From positions 744,001-808,000 of the forward strand of contig NZ_JANAEZ010000002.1 of assembly GCF_024813435.1 (NCBI RefSeq): a stretch of DNA of 64,000 nt, written 5' to 3'. The position numbers and the translations under genes were made by a program. The notes beneath the pieces were generated by a model. The model was given only the letters and a program-made list of their open reading frames with translations. It made no database searches and was not told the DNA's origin. This stretch comes from Cognataquiflexum gelatinilyticum (GTDB lineage: Bacteria; Bacteroidota; Bacteroidia; Cytophagales; Cyclobacteriaceae). Shown here one piece after another: positions 52,571 to 61,043 of the stretch. Each line of letters opens with the position of its first letter. Position 1 is the first letter of the stretch.

Positions 52571-53894
52571 CTCTGCCTCCTCTAGAACCACCGGAGCTCA
52601 TTCCGCCTCCTCGACTTGCTCCTCCCATACTGCTTCCACCGCTTCTACTTGGTGAACTGAACGAAGGAGATGAACTTCGACTTGGGGCTGACATACTGCC
52701 ACCCCTTGATGGAGCTGACATACTTCCACCTCTCGATGGTGTTGTAGATCTATTATTATTCATTGTGTTACCTCTGTTGTAAGAAGGGTTTGCACCTCTG
52801 TTTGTATTTGTTGTTCCTCTGTTGTTGAAACTTGGAGAGGTGGTGCCACCTCTATTGACAGTTCCGTTTGACATTCCGGAATTGCCCCTGGAGTTATAAG
52901 TTGGGCGGGCATTGTCAATCCCGGTCCTATTACTTGGTCTTGTTGCTGCGGCTGATCCTACATTTCTATTTCCGGTAGCTGCGGAATTAGCAACCCTACT
53001 TCTTGAGCTATTGTAGTAATCATTTTGTGATCTACCAAAATCCCTTCCGGCAGTCCTATTGCTAGCTCCGACAGACCTGTCAGGACTTACAGCATCTCTT
53101 CTGGCTGATCTTGCAGTAGATGGATAATTTGTTCCTGGTCTGTTCCCCACTGAAGCCATACCGGAGTCTCTACCGGGTCTACCCCCTCTTACTACTTGAC
53201 GGCCGTTTTCACCGCCCCAATTTCCTCCGCCCCATCCTGGAGCTCCCCATCCCCATCCTGGCATACCCCATCCTGGTCGTCCCCAACCCCACATTCCGCC
53301 ACCCATCCATGGGTTCATCCAAGGATTCATCCATGGGTTACCCCACATTCCTCCCATTCCCCATCCGATTCCCATATTCCATCCCCACATTGAGTTCCAT
53401 CCCATTCCCCACATTGGCATTCCCCATCCCATTCCCATACCCCACATCGGAGCACCGAAACCCATGCCGAATCCAACATTTACGTTAAGTCCAGTGTTCC
53501 ATCCTGCCCCATTCACTCCCGCACCTGAACCGTAGAAATTATTATAAACATTTACATTTGGATTTGATTCTTGTACCTCATTGTCGTCAAAATATACCTC
53601 ACCGGTATTTTGGGATGCGTTCTGAGATTGATATTTGGCTATATATTCGGGATTTACATTTCTTGCTGAAAAATTTTCTTGCTCAAATTCAGCCGGATTT
53701 ACAGTGTTTAATTCTCTGAAACTCTCCGGATTATTATTTGAAACTGCAAACTGGGTGGCTACCTTGACATCTGAAGCCATAAAGTATAGATCGTCGGTTT
53801 CTCTACCCCTTGTTGCTGTTTGACTAGTGCTGCAAGAAGAGAGGATAAGAACTGTACCTGCTCCAAGGATCAATATTTTGTTAAGATTTTTCAT
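52560..53894 (-). CDS. Gly/Trp/Met/Asn-rich low-complexity lipoprotein
   Basis: This 444-residue lipoprotein has lipobox LILSSC at residues 16-21. Residues about 110-135 are Asn-rich. About 140-225 is a Gly/Met/Trp/Asn tract with repeated GMGWGMPMWGMG and NPWMNPWM units, and about 226-444 is a disordered Arg/Ser/Gly/Asn tail (RGGSMSAPSR, NRGTTNTNRG). No catalytic residue can be seen. A cell-surface matrix or adhesive role is plausible because such tracts bind aromatic or glycan surfaces, but this is inference. The reading frame is intact. It is divergent from proS, next to the FadL-like gene on the same strand. Confidence 0.75.
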   Translation of the reverse strand: MKNLNKILILGAGTVLILSSCSTSQTATRGRETDDLYFMASDVKVATQFAVSNNNPESFRELNTVNPAEFEQENFSARNVNPEYIAKYQSQNASQNTGEVYFDDNEVQESNPNVNVYNNFYGSGAGVNGAGWNTGLNVNVGFGMGFGAPMWGMGMGWGMPMWGMGWNSMWGWNMGIGWGMGGMWGNPWMNPWMNPWMGGGMWGWGRPGWGMPGWGWGAPGWGGGNWGGENGRQVVRGGRPGRDSGMASVGNRPGTNYPSTARSARRDAVSPDRSVGASNRTAGRDFGRSQNDYYNSSRSRVANSAATGNRNVGSAAATRPSNRTGIDNARPTYNSRGNSGMSNGTVNRGGTTSPSFNNRGTTNTNRGANPSYNRGNTMNNNRSTTPSRGGSMSAPSRGGSMSAPSRSSSPSFSSPSRSGGSSMGGASRGGGMSSGGSRGGRGGR

Positions 53895-53960
53895 TTGTTT
53901 GGCTTTTACTAATTACCGTTATATACGAGTCATATAAGAGAGGGTTATCATTTTTTGGAT

Positions 53961-53968
53961 TATATTTG
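53961..53968 (+). promoter_or_regulatory. -7 promoter element for proS
   Basis: TATATTTG is an exact match to the Bacteroidota TAnnTTTG -7 box and lies 52 bases before the proS start. No good TTTG -33 box is at the right distance. Confidence 0.4.
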
Positions 53969-54020
53969 CCCCCTACAGTAATTAGCGAAGATAATTAGAT
54001 TTTTGAAATCAAAAAACACT

Positions 54021-55502
54021 ATGAGTAAAGGATTGCCAAAAAGGAGTGAAGACTACTCTCTGTGGTACAATGAATTAGTAAAACGGGCTGATTTGGCTGA
54101 AAATTCCCCTGTAAGAGGTTGTATGGTTATCAAACCATATGGGTATTCTATCTGGGAAAAAATGCAGGCAGAGCTCGATAGAATGTTTAAGGAAACAGGG
54201 CATACAAATGCTTACTTCCCTCTTTTCATTCCAAAATCTTACCTTTCCAAAGAAGCCAGCCACATTGAAGGATTTGCAAAAGAATGCGCGGTAGTGACCC
54301 ATTACCGACTCAAAAACTCTGAGGATGGAAAAAGTGTGATCGTCGATCCGGAAGCCAAGTTGGAAGAAGAATTGATAGTCAGACCCACCTCTGAAACTGT
54401 GATTTGGAGTACTTATAAAAATTGGATACAATCCTATCGGGACCTGCCGCTGTTGGTAAATCAATGGGCAAATGTGGTCCGATGGGAAATGAGAACCAGG
54501 TTGTTTTTAAGGACAACTGAATTTTTGTGGCAAGAGGGACACACTGCACATGCTACAAAGGCAGAGGCAATTGAGGAAACTGTTAAAATGATGAATGTTT
54601 ATGCAGAATTTGCAGAATCATTTATGGCCCTTCCCGTTGTAAAAGGAGTAAAAAGTGCCAATGAAAGATTTGCAGGAGCTGAGGACACTTATTGCATTGA
54701 GGCATTGATGCAGGATGGTAAAGCCCTGCAAGCGGGAACTTCCCATTTTCTTGGTCAAAATTTTGCCAAAGCTTTTGATGTCAAATTTGCAACAAAAGAA
54801 GGAGGACTAGAATATGTTTGGGGAACATCCTGGGGAGCAAGTACCCGATTGATGGGTGCTTTGATAATGGCGCATTCGGATGACAACGGATTGGTTCTTC
54901 CGCCAAAGCTTGCACCAAACCAAGTAGTCATTGTTCCGATATATAAAGGTGAGGAGGAATTAGATAAGATTTCTGCTAAAGCCAAAGAAATCATCGGTAA
55001 ACTTAGGAGGAAAGGCATTTCCGTACATTTTGACAACCGAGACACACATAAGCCAGGATGGAAATTTGCTGAATATGAACTCAAAGGTGTTCCACTCAGG
55101 ATAGCTATGGGACCTAGGGATTTGGAAAACAATACAATAGAACTGGCAAGACGTGATACCCTTACCAAAGAAACCGTAAATCTTGGAGAAATAGTATTGG
55201 AGGATTATATCAGTAACTTGCTTGATGATATCCAAGAAACCATCTACAAAAAAGCATTCAATTTTAGAGAACAGATGACCACTGAGGTCAATTCATGGTC
55301 TGAATTTGAAGAATTATTGGAGTCCAAAGGTGGATTTCTATCTGCCCACTGGGATGGTACTTCTGAAACAGAAGAAAAAATCAAAGAACTAACCAAAGCG
55401 ACTATCAGATGTATTCCCATAGACAGAAAGGAAGAAAAAGGGAAATGCATCCTTACCGGAAATCCTTCCCAAGGTAGAGTTTACTTTGCAAGAGCCTATT
55501 GA
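54021..55502 (+). CDS. proS: Prolyl-tRNA synthetase (archaeal/eukaryotic type)
   Basis: This 493-residue class II synthetase charges tRNA-Pro. It starts at ATG 54021 (MSKGLPKRSEDYSLWYNELV). Motif 1 PIKPYGY-like sequence is RGCMVIKPYGYSIWEKMQ; motif 2 is LPLLVNQWANVVRWEMRTRLFLRTTEFLWQEGHTAH; motif 3 is YVWGTSWGASTRLMGALIMAHSDDNGLVLPP. The anticodon-binding domain and C-terminal zinc-like domain follow. The lack of a bacterial-type editing insert places it in the ProS type 3 group. It is monocistronic with its own terminator. Confidence 0.96.
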   Translation: MSKGLPKRSEDYSLWYNELVKRADLAENSPVRGCMVIKPYGYSIWEKMQAELDRMFKETGHTNAYFPLFIPKSYLSKEASHIEGFAKECAVVTHYRLKNSEDGKSVIVDPEAKLEEELIVRPTSETVIWSTYKNWIQSYRDLPLLVNQWANVVRWEMRTRLFLRTTEFLWQEGHTAHATKAEAIEETVKMMNVYAEFAESFMALPVVKGVKSANERFAGAEDTYCIEALMQDGKALQAGTSHFLGQNFAKAFDVKFATKEGGLEYVWGTSWGASTRLMGALIMAHSDDNGLVLPPKLAPNQVVIVPIYKGEEELDKISAKAKEIIGKLRRKGISVHFDNRDTHKPGWKFAEYELKGVPLRIAMGPRDLENNTIELARRDTLTKETVNLGEIVLEDYISNLLDDIQETIYKKAFNFREQMTTEVNSWSEFEELLESKGGFLSAHWDGTSETEEKIKELTKATIRCIPIDRKEEKGKCILTGNPSQGRVYFARAY

Positions 55503-55522
55503 TAAATGTAAAACCTTAAAGG

Positions 55523-55557
55523 TGCCTTCTCATTTTGATGGGAAGGCATTTTTTTTG
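55523..55557 (+). terminator. Terminator of proS
   Basis: TGCCTTCTCAT (55523-55533) pairs with ATGGGAAGGCA (55538-55548), with one T-G wobble and a short loop, then a run of eight T residues. It lies 21 bases after the proS stop. Confidence 0.85.
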
Positions 55558-55621
55558 CTTTAATTTTATTTTCGATTTTTCTCGATCAAAAAACTGACTA
55601 ATTTCAAGGAAAATAAAAGAA

Positions 55622-56083
55622 ATGGTTTGGTTTATCTTAAGTACGCTCCTCCTGATTGGATTGATCTTGGTGATCGCTGAAATCCTTTTTGTCCCCGGAA
55701 CTACAATTGTGGGAATCATCGGTGTTTTTGTGACTGCAGTGGGGATTTATTACGCCTTTGTGACTTTTGACAGGCAAGTAGCGAGTATGGTTTTGGTGGC
55801 TTCCCTTGTTCTTAATTTTGGGGCATTGATCTATGGCTTCCGTACAGGAGCCTGGAAGAAATTTGCACTTAAAAGCGCAATCAAAAGCAGGGCATTTGAT
55901 GACCGGCTCAAAGGCTTGGAAGTAGGAATGAAAGGAATCACTATTTCTGATGTCAAACCAATTGGAAAAGCTGAAATCGGTGAAGGGATTTATGAGGTCA
56001 AATCAGAATCAGGTTTTATTTCGGTAGGCACCTCAGTTTTTATCACTAAATTGGAAAACAATACAATCATCATTAAATCATAA
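55622..56083 (+). CDS. NfeD-family membrane protein
   Basis: This 153-residue protein has two or three N-terminal membrane segments (residues about 3-45, 50-75) and a C-terminal OB-fold NfeD domain (about 95-150, with GLEVGMKGITISDVKPIGKAEIGEG). NfeD proteins work with flotillins or stomatins in membrane microdomains. It lies three bases upstream of floA, so they form an operon; there is no protease domain, which marks the short NfeD form. Confidence 0.85.
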   Translation: MVWFILSTLLLIGLILVIAEILFVPGTTIVGIIGVFVTAVGIYYAFVTFDRQVASMVLVASLVLNFGALIYGFRTGAWKKFALKSAIKSRAFDDRLKGLEVGMKGITISDVKPIGKAEIGEGIYEVKSESGFISVGTSVFITKLENNTIIIKS

Positions 56084-56086
56084 TTT

Positions 56087-57103
56087 ATGGACATGTCAAA
56101 TTCGGCCATTATTTTGTTTACAGCATTTGCCGCGCTGATATTGCTTTTTGTGTTTTTATACTTTATCCCTGTCAATTTATGGATAACAGCCATTTTCTCA
56201 AATGTTAAAGTGGGGATCGGAGAGTTGATAGGAATGAGAATCAGGAAAGTGCCTCCCGGAGTTATTGTCAATTCGTTGATTACAGCCACTAAAGCAGGGC
56301 TTGACCTGACAACAAACGACCTCGAAACACATTACCTTGCCGGTGGCAATGTACCAAATGTAATCCGGGCACTGATTTCCGCCGATAAAGCAAATATTAC
56401 ATTGACATTCAAACAAGCTACCGCAATTGATCTTGCAGGAAGGGATGTTTTTGAAGCTGTACAGATTTCTGTAAATCCTAAGGTCATCAATACGCCAAAT
56501 GTGGCTGCAGTGGCTGCGGACGGAATTCAGCTGATTGCCAAAGCAAGGGTGACAGTAAGGGCTAATATTGCCCAGCTTGTAGGTGGTGCCGGAGAGGAAA
56601 CCATTTTGGCAAGAGTAGGAGAGGGTATTGTAACCTCAATAGGTTCTTCTTTGAACCATAAGAGTGTGCTGGAAAACCCTGACAAAATATCAAAATTAGT
56701 GCTTCAAAGAGGCTTGGATGCAGGAACAGCATTTGAAATCCTTTCAATAGACATTGCGGATATTGATGTCGGAACCAATATCGGAGCCAAGTTGCAGATT
56801 GACCAGGCTTCTGCTGACCTAAAAGTAGCAGAAGCTAAAGCGGAAGAGAGACGTGCTATGGCAGTTGCATTGGAGCAGGAAATGAAAGCAAGAACGGTTG
56901 AGATGAGGGCTCTTGTAATCGCTGCTGAAGCAGAGATCCCCAAAGCTATTTCTGAGGCATTCAGAAGCGGCAATCTTGGTGTCATGGATTATTATAAAAT
57001 GGAAAACATCAAATCTGATACTGAAATGAGGTCTTCAATAGCTGGTACTGATGTCGCAAGCGGCACCGAAGGGGGTAGAGGAAAACAAGGAGACAAGAAA
57101 TAA
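56087..57103 (+). CDS. floA: Flotillin-like protein FloA
   Basis: This 338-residue membrane scaffold protein has one N-terminal hairpin anchor (residues about 8-30) followed by a PHB/SPFH domain (about 50-190, with IRKVPPGVIVNSLITATKAGLDLTTNDLETHYLAGGNVPNVIRALISADKA, the FloA/UPF0365 signature) and a coiled-coil (about 230-300, with AEAKAEERRAMAVALEQEMKARTVEM). The Gly/Arg-rich tail ends GGRGKQGDKK. It organises microdomains. nfeD lies three bases upstream and a strong terminator follows. Confidence 0.94.
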   Translation: MDMSNSAIILFTAFAALILLFVFLYFIPVNLWITAIFSNVKVGIGELIGMRIRKVPPGVIVNSLITATKAGLDLTTNDLETHYLAGGNVPNVIRALISADKANITLTFKQATAIDLAGRDVFEAVQISVNPKVINTPNVAAVAADGIQLIAKARVTVRANIAQLVGGAGEETILARVGEGIVTSIGSSLNHKSVLENPDKISKLVLQRGLDAGTAFEILSIDIADIDVGTNIGAKLQIDQASADLKVAEAKAEERRAMAVALEQEMKARTVEMRALVIAAEAEIPKAISEAFRSGNLGVMDYYKMENIKSDTEMRSSIAGTDVASGTEGGRGKQGDKK

Positions 57104-57116
57104 TAATATTTTAAAT

Positions 57117-57158
57117 AAAAAAGGCCTGATCCGATTTCAAATTCGGGTCAGGCCTTTT
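57117..57158 (+). terminator. Terminator of nfeD-floA
   Basis: AAAAGGCCTGATCCGA (about 57119-57134) pairs with TCGGGTCAGGCCTTTT (57143-57158) with few mismatches, followed by CATTG. It can also serve the convergent WG-repeat gene. Confidence 0.85.
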
Positions 57159-57183
57159 CATTGCCAATAATCTAAGGTTTGGT

Positions 57184-58758
57184 TCATGTACCCTTTTTCT
57201 TTTTGTTATTAATGTTTTCGATGGGTTCTAGGGGCGCAAATTGATAGTCATCTTCAGCCAGAATTTGATTGGTGCCGACATCGAATACTATACTTTTATA
57301 ATAAACGGGGAGGATATAGTCGCCATTTTCATCCAAAATCCCATATTTATCCCCAAGCCTTACCAAGATTTTATTTAAATCTTCTCTTCTAAGTTCTTCA
57401 AATTTTGGTTCCACTATTTCTTTTCCTTCAGGTGAAATCAAACCAAACTTTTCATCATTTTCAGTAATAAAATAACTGTCGGCAGCCAATGAAATCCTGT
57501 CGAAAGTTTTTTCTAAAATTGGGAGACCGTCCTTGCCAACCAATAAGTACCTGCCTTCACGCTTAACAATAGCTTTTCCTTTATTGAAATCTGAAACATG
57601 CTCATATTCTGCCTCTAAGATTATAGTACCTTTGTTGTCAATATAGCCCCAATTCCCATTGAGCATGAATGCAGCGATTCCTTCTTTGAACTTCCTAACT
57701 TCTTCAAAGCGGTTTTCAACTACCCAGTTTCCTGATTTATCGATGAAACCAAAAGCACCGGATTTTTTTGCCGGGTAAAGGCTTTCACTTCCCTGAAGGA
57801 TCAAATCAACTTCCGAAATGGGGGAAACTTCCCATCCATTAGGTCCTAAAAGACCCACTTTATTATCTCTCAGCCAAACATTGTAATGCTTTGACCCAAC
57901 ATCCGAAACTTTTTCCATCCCAACTTGATCCAAAAGAATCCCATCATTATCCATTACTCTCCGCAGCTTTCCGTGAATATATTCCAAAAGCATTCCGTCC
58001 TCAAGTGTAATTTTATGGTATGATGTATATTTGATATCTGCCCTTTCTTCAAGGCATCTGACAAGCATGTATTGTTTTCCATCAAATGCATAAAAATAAT
58101 CACCTTCAAGATAGACCATATGGTCTATAATAGGATCTAAAATGTAATCACCATCTCTGTTTATCAATCCGTATCCCGTACTTTCTTTTGAAATCAAGAA
58201 ACTTTCATTTACCTCTTGAAGATGTTCATATTGCTTATCAGGAGTTTCGGAAATAGGTAACAAATAGTAACCCTCAGGATTCTTAGCGATTACCTGGCCG
58301 TTCATTGCCAATTTTGCTTCGAGAAAAACCCCTAAATATTCGGTTTTTCTTGAGGAATGATAATAAATCCAAAATTCATTTCCTTTTCTGGCAAGCAGCC
58401 TGGTATACAAAATCTGAATTTCATCATATTCAGTAGCAAAAATTTCTTCACCATATTCATGAAATGCTCCTTTTCCGTTGGGGCTTTCCACGACTATCCA
58501 AGGTTGTTCGTATTTGTATACAGAAATTGCCTTTAAGTCTACAAATGGCTTATATTCCTTGCTTAGCAGTTTAAGTTGGTTGTTGGAAGTGCTTATCCTT
58601 ACAGATTCTCCCAAAATACTGATTTGGTCAAATTCAATTCTCGACTTTAGTTTAAGGTTTTGGTCAAAAACTTCATAGGTCTGGGATTTTACTGTTTCCG
58701 CAGTGATTGTTACAAAAATGAGATAAAGAGGTACTGTCCAATAAATTTTAAGCTTCAT
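57184..58758 (-). CDS. WG-repeat protein, secreted
   Basis: This 524-residue protein starts at ATG 58758 (MKLKIYWTVPLYLIFVTITAETVKS), a signal peptide. From about residue 180 it is built of WG repeats of about 30 residues (for example YGLINRDGDYILDPIIDHM, NWGYIDNKGTIILEAEYEHVSDF and FGLISPEGKEIVEPKFEELRRED) that match PF14903. These beta-rich repeats bind unknown partners. It converges on nfeD-floA and has a 69-base gap from hemA on the same strand. No catalytic domain is seen. Confidence 0.85.
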   Translation of the reverse strand: MKLKIYWTVPLYLIFVTITAETVKSQTYEVFDQNLKLKSRIEFDQISILGESVRISTSNNQLKLLSKEYKPFVDLKAISVYKYEQPWIVVESPNGKGAFHEYGEEIFATEYDEIQILYTRLLARKGNEFWIYYHSSRKTEYLGVFLEAKLAMNGQVIAKNPEGYYLLPISETPDKQYEHLQEVNESFLISKESTGYGLINRDGDYILDPIIDHMVYLEGDYFYAFDGKQYMLVRCLEERADIKYTSYHKITLEDGMLLEYIHGKLRRVMDNDGILLDQVGMEKVSDVGSKHYNVWLRDNKVGLLGPNGWEVSPISEVDLILQGSESLYPAKKSGAFGFIDKSGNWVVENRFEEVRKFKEGIAAFMLNGNWGYIDNKGTIILEAEYEHVSDFNKGKAIVKREGRYLLVGKDGLPILEKTFDRISLAADSYFITENDEKFGLISPEGKEIVEPKFEELRREDLNKILVRLGDKYGILDENGDYILPVYYKSIVFDVGTNQILAEDDYQFAPLEPIENINNKKKKGT

Positions 58759-58827
58759 AAATCTAGAAATTGACGAAGGTAAAATAAATGGATTGAATCT
58801 GTAATTCAAGATAGTGCGGGGAATATT

Positions 58828-60099
58828 CTAGACCTTTTTTTCTGGATCTTTTTCAAGATCAAAAAGATCCGATAAGATTCCGATCATTTTATCCGCTTCG
58901 TCTCTTTGGCATGCAGCGCGAAGCTGAACCACAGGGACTTTGAGGATTTTTTGCATCATGCTTTTGGTGATTTTATCAATCATAGCAACCTGTGCCTCAT
59001 CAGCATTTTTAAGGAATCTTTCCATTTCTTCCAGACGGATTTGTTCCAATGCATTTTTAAGCTTATTGATGGTCGGAGAAACCATCATTTCTTTTTTCCA
59101 GTTAAAAAAGTCTTCAATACTTTCAGTTATAATTTTTTCGACTTGTGGAATAGAAGCAAGGCGTTTCTCGAGAGTTTCAGTTGCCTTACTTCTTATATTG
59201 TCTACGTTATAAAGCATCACCCCGGGAATTTCCTCCAGGTTTGTTTCTATGCTTCTCGGTACCGATAGATCTACGAAAAGCTTATAGCTGTTGATTTCGA
59301 TTTCAGACACCATCTTCTTGGTGATATATGGCTCTGATTTCATGATTGAGGAAACAATTACGTCGGCCTCTTTCATGGCTTCAAAGCAATTCTCAAAGGG
59401 AATCACTTCAAATCCCATTTCATCTGCCAAAGCCTTTGCCCTTTCAAAAGTTCTGTTGGTGATAGTGACTTTAGCATCAGGGATGTGTACCATATTTTTG
59501 GCAACATCTTCGCCAATTTCACCTACGCCAATAAGTAAAACCCTTGGTTGGTAAGTATTAGAAGTAAGTTCTTCGATAAGTTCGACGGCTGCATACGAAA
59601 CTGACGCTGCCCCATCACGGAAAGCGGTTTCTTGTACAAGCCGTTTACTTGTAAAGAAGATCATGTGCATCAATCTGTGCAAAAAAGGCCCTGCCATGTC
59701 CAAGTCAGCGGAAGCCTGATAAGCCCGTTTTACCTGATTGGAAATTTGCATATCACCTACCACTTGGGCCTCAAGACCCGTTGACACCCTAAACAGATGT
59801 TCGATGGCATCTCTGTCCTCGTTATGGATTTTGAAATATTCCATGTAATCAACCACATTGGTCAAGCCTTTTTCCAGACCGATGAGTTTGATGATTTCTT
59901 CATTAAGGTCAATTTCGTGGGAATAATATACTTCTGTCCTGTTGCAGGTGGATAGGATAAGCGTGTCTGTAATGCTGAAAAAATCTTTCAGTTTAAGTAA
60001 AAGAGAATGGATGGAACCCTCATCGAGTGCGATGACTTCCCGTATTTCGACAGGAGCACTTTTGTGCGATAAACTGATGGCTCTAAACGTTTTTTGCAT
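58828..60099 (-). CDS. hemA: Glutamyl-tRNA reductase
   Basis: This 423-residue cytoplasmic enzyme reduces Glu-tRNA to glutamate-1-semialdehyde with NADPH, the first step of C5-pathway tetrapyrrole synthesis. LSTCNRTEVYY (around residue 49) holds the catalytic Cys. EAQVVGDMQISNQVKRAY is the substrate region, GVGEIGEDVAKNM is the NADPH site, and a long C-terminal dimerisation helix runs from about 310 to 420. It is the last gene of a minus-strand pair with the WG-repeat gene downstream. A 232-base gap at 60100-60331 holds its promoter. Confidence 0.96.
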   Translation of the reverse strand: MQKTFRAISLSHKSAPVEIREVIALDEGSIHSLLLKLKDFFSITDTLILSTCNRTEVYYSHEIDLNEEIIKLIGLEKGLTNVVDYMEYFKIHNEDRDAIEHLFRVSTGLEAQVVGDMQISNQVKRAYQASADLDMAGPFLHRLMHMIFFTSKRLVQETAFRDGAASVSYAAVELIEELTSNTYQPRVLLIGVGEIGEDVAKNMVHIPDAKVTITNRTFERAKALADEMGFEVIPFENCFEAMKEADVIVSSIMKSEPYITKKMVSEIEINSYKLFVDLSVPRSIETNLEEIPGVMLYNVDNIRSKATETLEKRLASIPQVEKIITESIEDFFNWKKEMMVSPTINKLKNALEQIRLEEMERFLKNADEAQVAMIDKITKSMMQKILKVPVVQLRAACQRDEADKMIGILSDLFDLEKDPEKKV

Positions 60100-60331
60100 T
60101 TTAGATACTTTTGCGTTACAAATTTAATTCAGATTAGATAGCAAAAGATAATTTCCCTTTACTTCCGTTCAATTTAAATTCGGTCTAAATAAAAAAGACA
60201 AAACTTAAATTTTTGGTTTTCAATTTCAAATTTCGTAATAATTGTAAAATAATTCCAATCGAATTACTTTATCAGGGATAGATACGATTTATCGGTTGCG
60301 ATTGGATTATGTTTTTCAATAATTATATCAA

Positions 60332-61024
60332 ATGGCTAAAATTTATTTTTTTCTGAAGTCGTATTTTGGATTCTCCAAAAGGGAATCAAGAGGTTTCGTT
60401 TTGGTTGTGCCTGCCCTTATTGTCCTTTATCTTATTCCCTTAGGCTATGATTGGTTAGTCAGAAAGAAAAATGAAGAGAAATATTTAGCCTACTCTATTA
60501 AAATAGACAGCTTGGTGATGGCCGGATGGAAACCTTACCAGAGTAATTTTCAAAACCAATTGATTGATTTCAAATCAGACACAGTCAAAAAGGCCAATAC
60601 ATATCAAAAACCCAAAAGTCCACAACTTAACAAAATATTATTCTCGGATGCTGACTCTGTTGTGCTTCAGATTGTACCCGGGATTGGTCAGACGATGGCA
60701 GGAAGAGTGGTCAAATACCGTGAAAATATGGGCGGTTTATATAGCAAGGACCAATTATTGGAAGTCTACGGAATGACGCCTGAAGTTTTGGAAAAGGTTT
60801 TTGAATATTTTGAATTTGTCCCTGAAATCAAAAACAAAATCCTGATCAATCAGGCTGATGTGAATGATTTGGCAAAACATCCGTATATCAACTACGGATC
60901 AGCCAAAGTCATTATTGCATTTAGGGAGCAGCATGGACCTTATCAATCAGCAGACGACTTGCTCAAAATCAAAATATTCAATAAAGAATGGGTGGACAGA
61001 CTCAAACCATACCTGGAATTTTGA
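60332..61024 (+). CDS. Helix-hairpin-helix protein (ComEA-like), membrane-anchored
   Basis: This 230-residue protein has one membrane segment (residues about 20-40, GFVLVVPALIVLYLIPLGYD), then a linker, and two HhH-type modules (LQIVPGIGQTMAGRVVKYRENMGGLYSKDQLLEVYGM at about 112-148 and INQADVNDLAKHPYINYGSAKVIIAFREQHGPYQSADDLLKI at about 172-213). HhH modules bind DNA without sequence specificity. It resembles ComEA-like proteins of natural competence, but the anchor is on the N-terminal side and no competence gene is near. Confidence 0.85.
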   Translation: MAKIYFFLKSYFGFSKRESRGFVLVVPALIVLYLIPLGYDWLVRKKNEEKYLAYSIKIDSLVMAGWKPYQSNFQNQLIDFKSDTVKKANTYQKPKSPQLNKILFSDADSVVLQIVPGIGQTMAGRVVKYRENMGGLYSKDQLLEVYGMTPEVLEKVFEYFEFVPEIKNKILINQADVNDLAKHPYINYGSAKVIIAFREQHGPYQSADDLLKIKIFNKEWVDRLKPYLEF

Positions 61025-61043
61025 CTCTTTTTAGATTGCGAAG

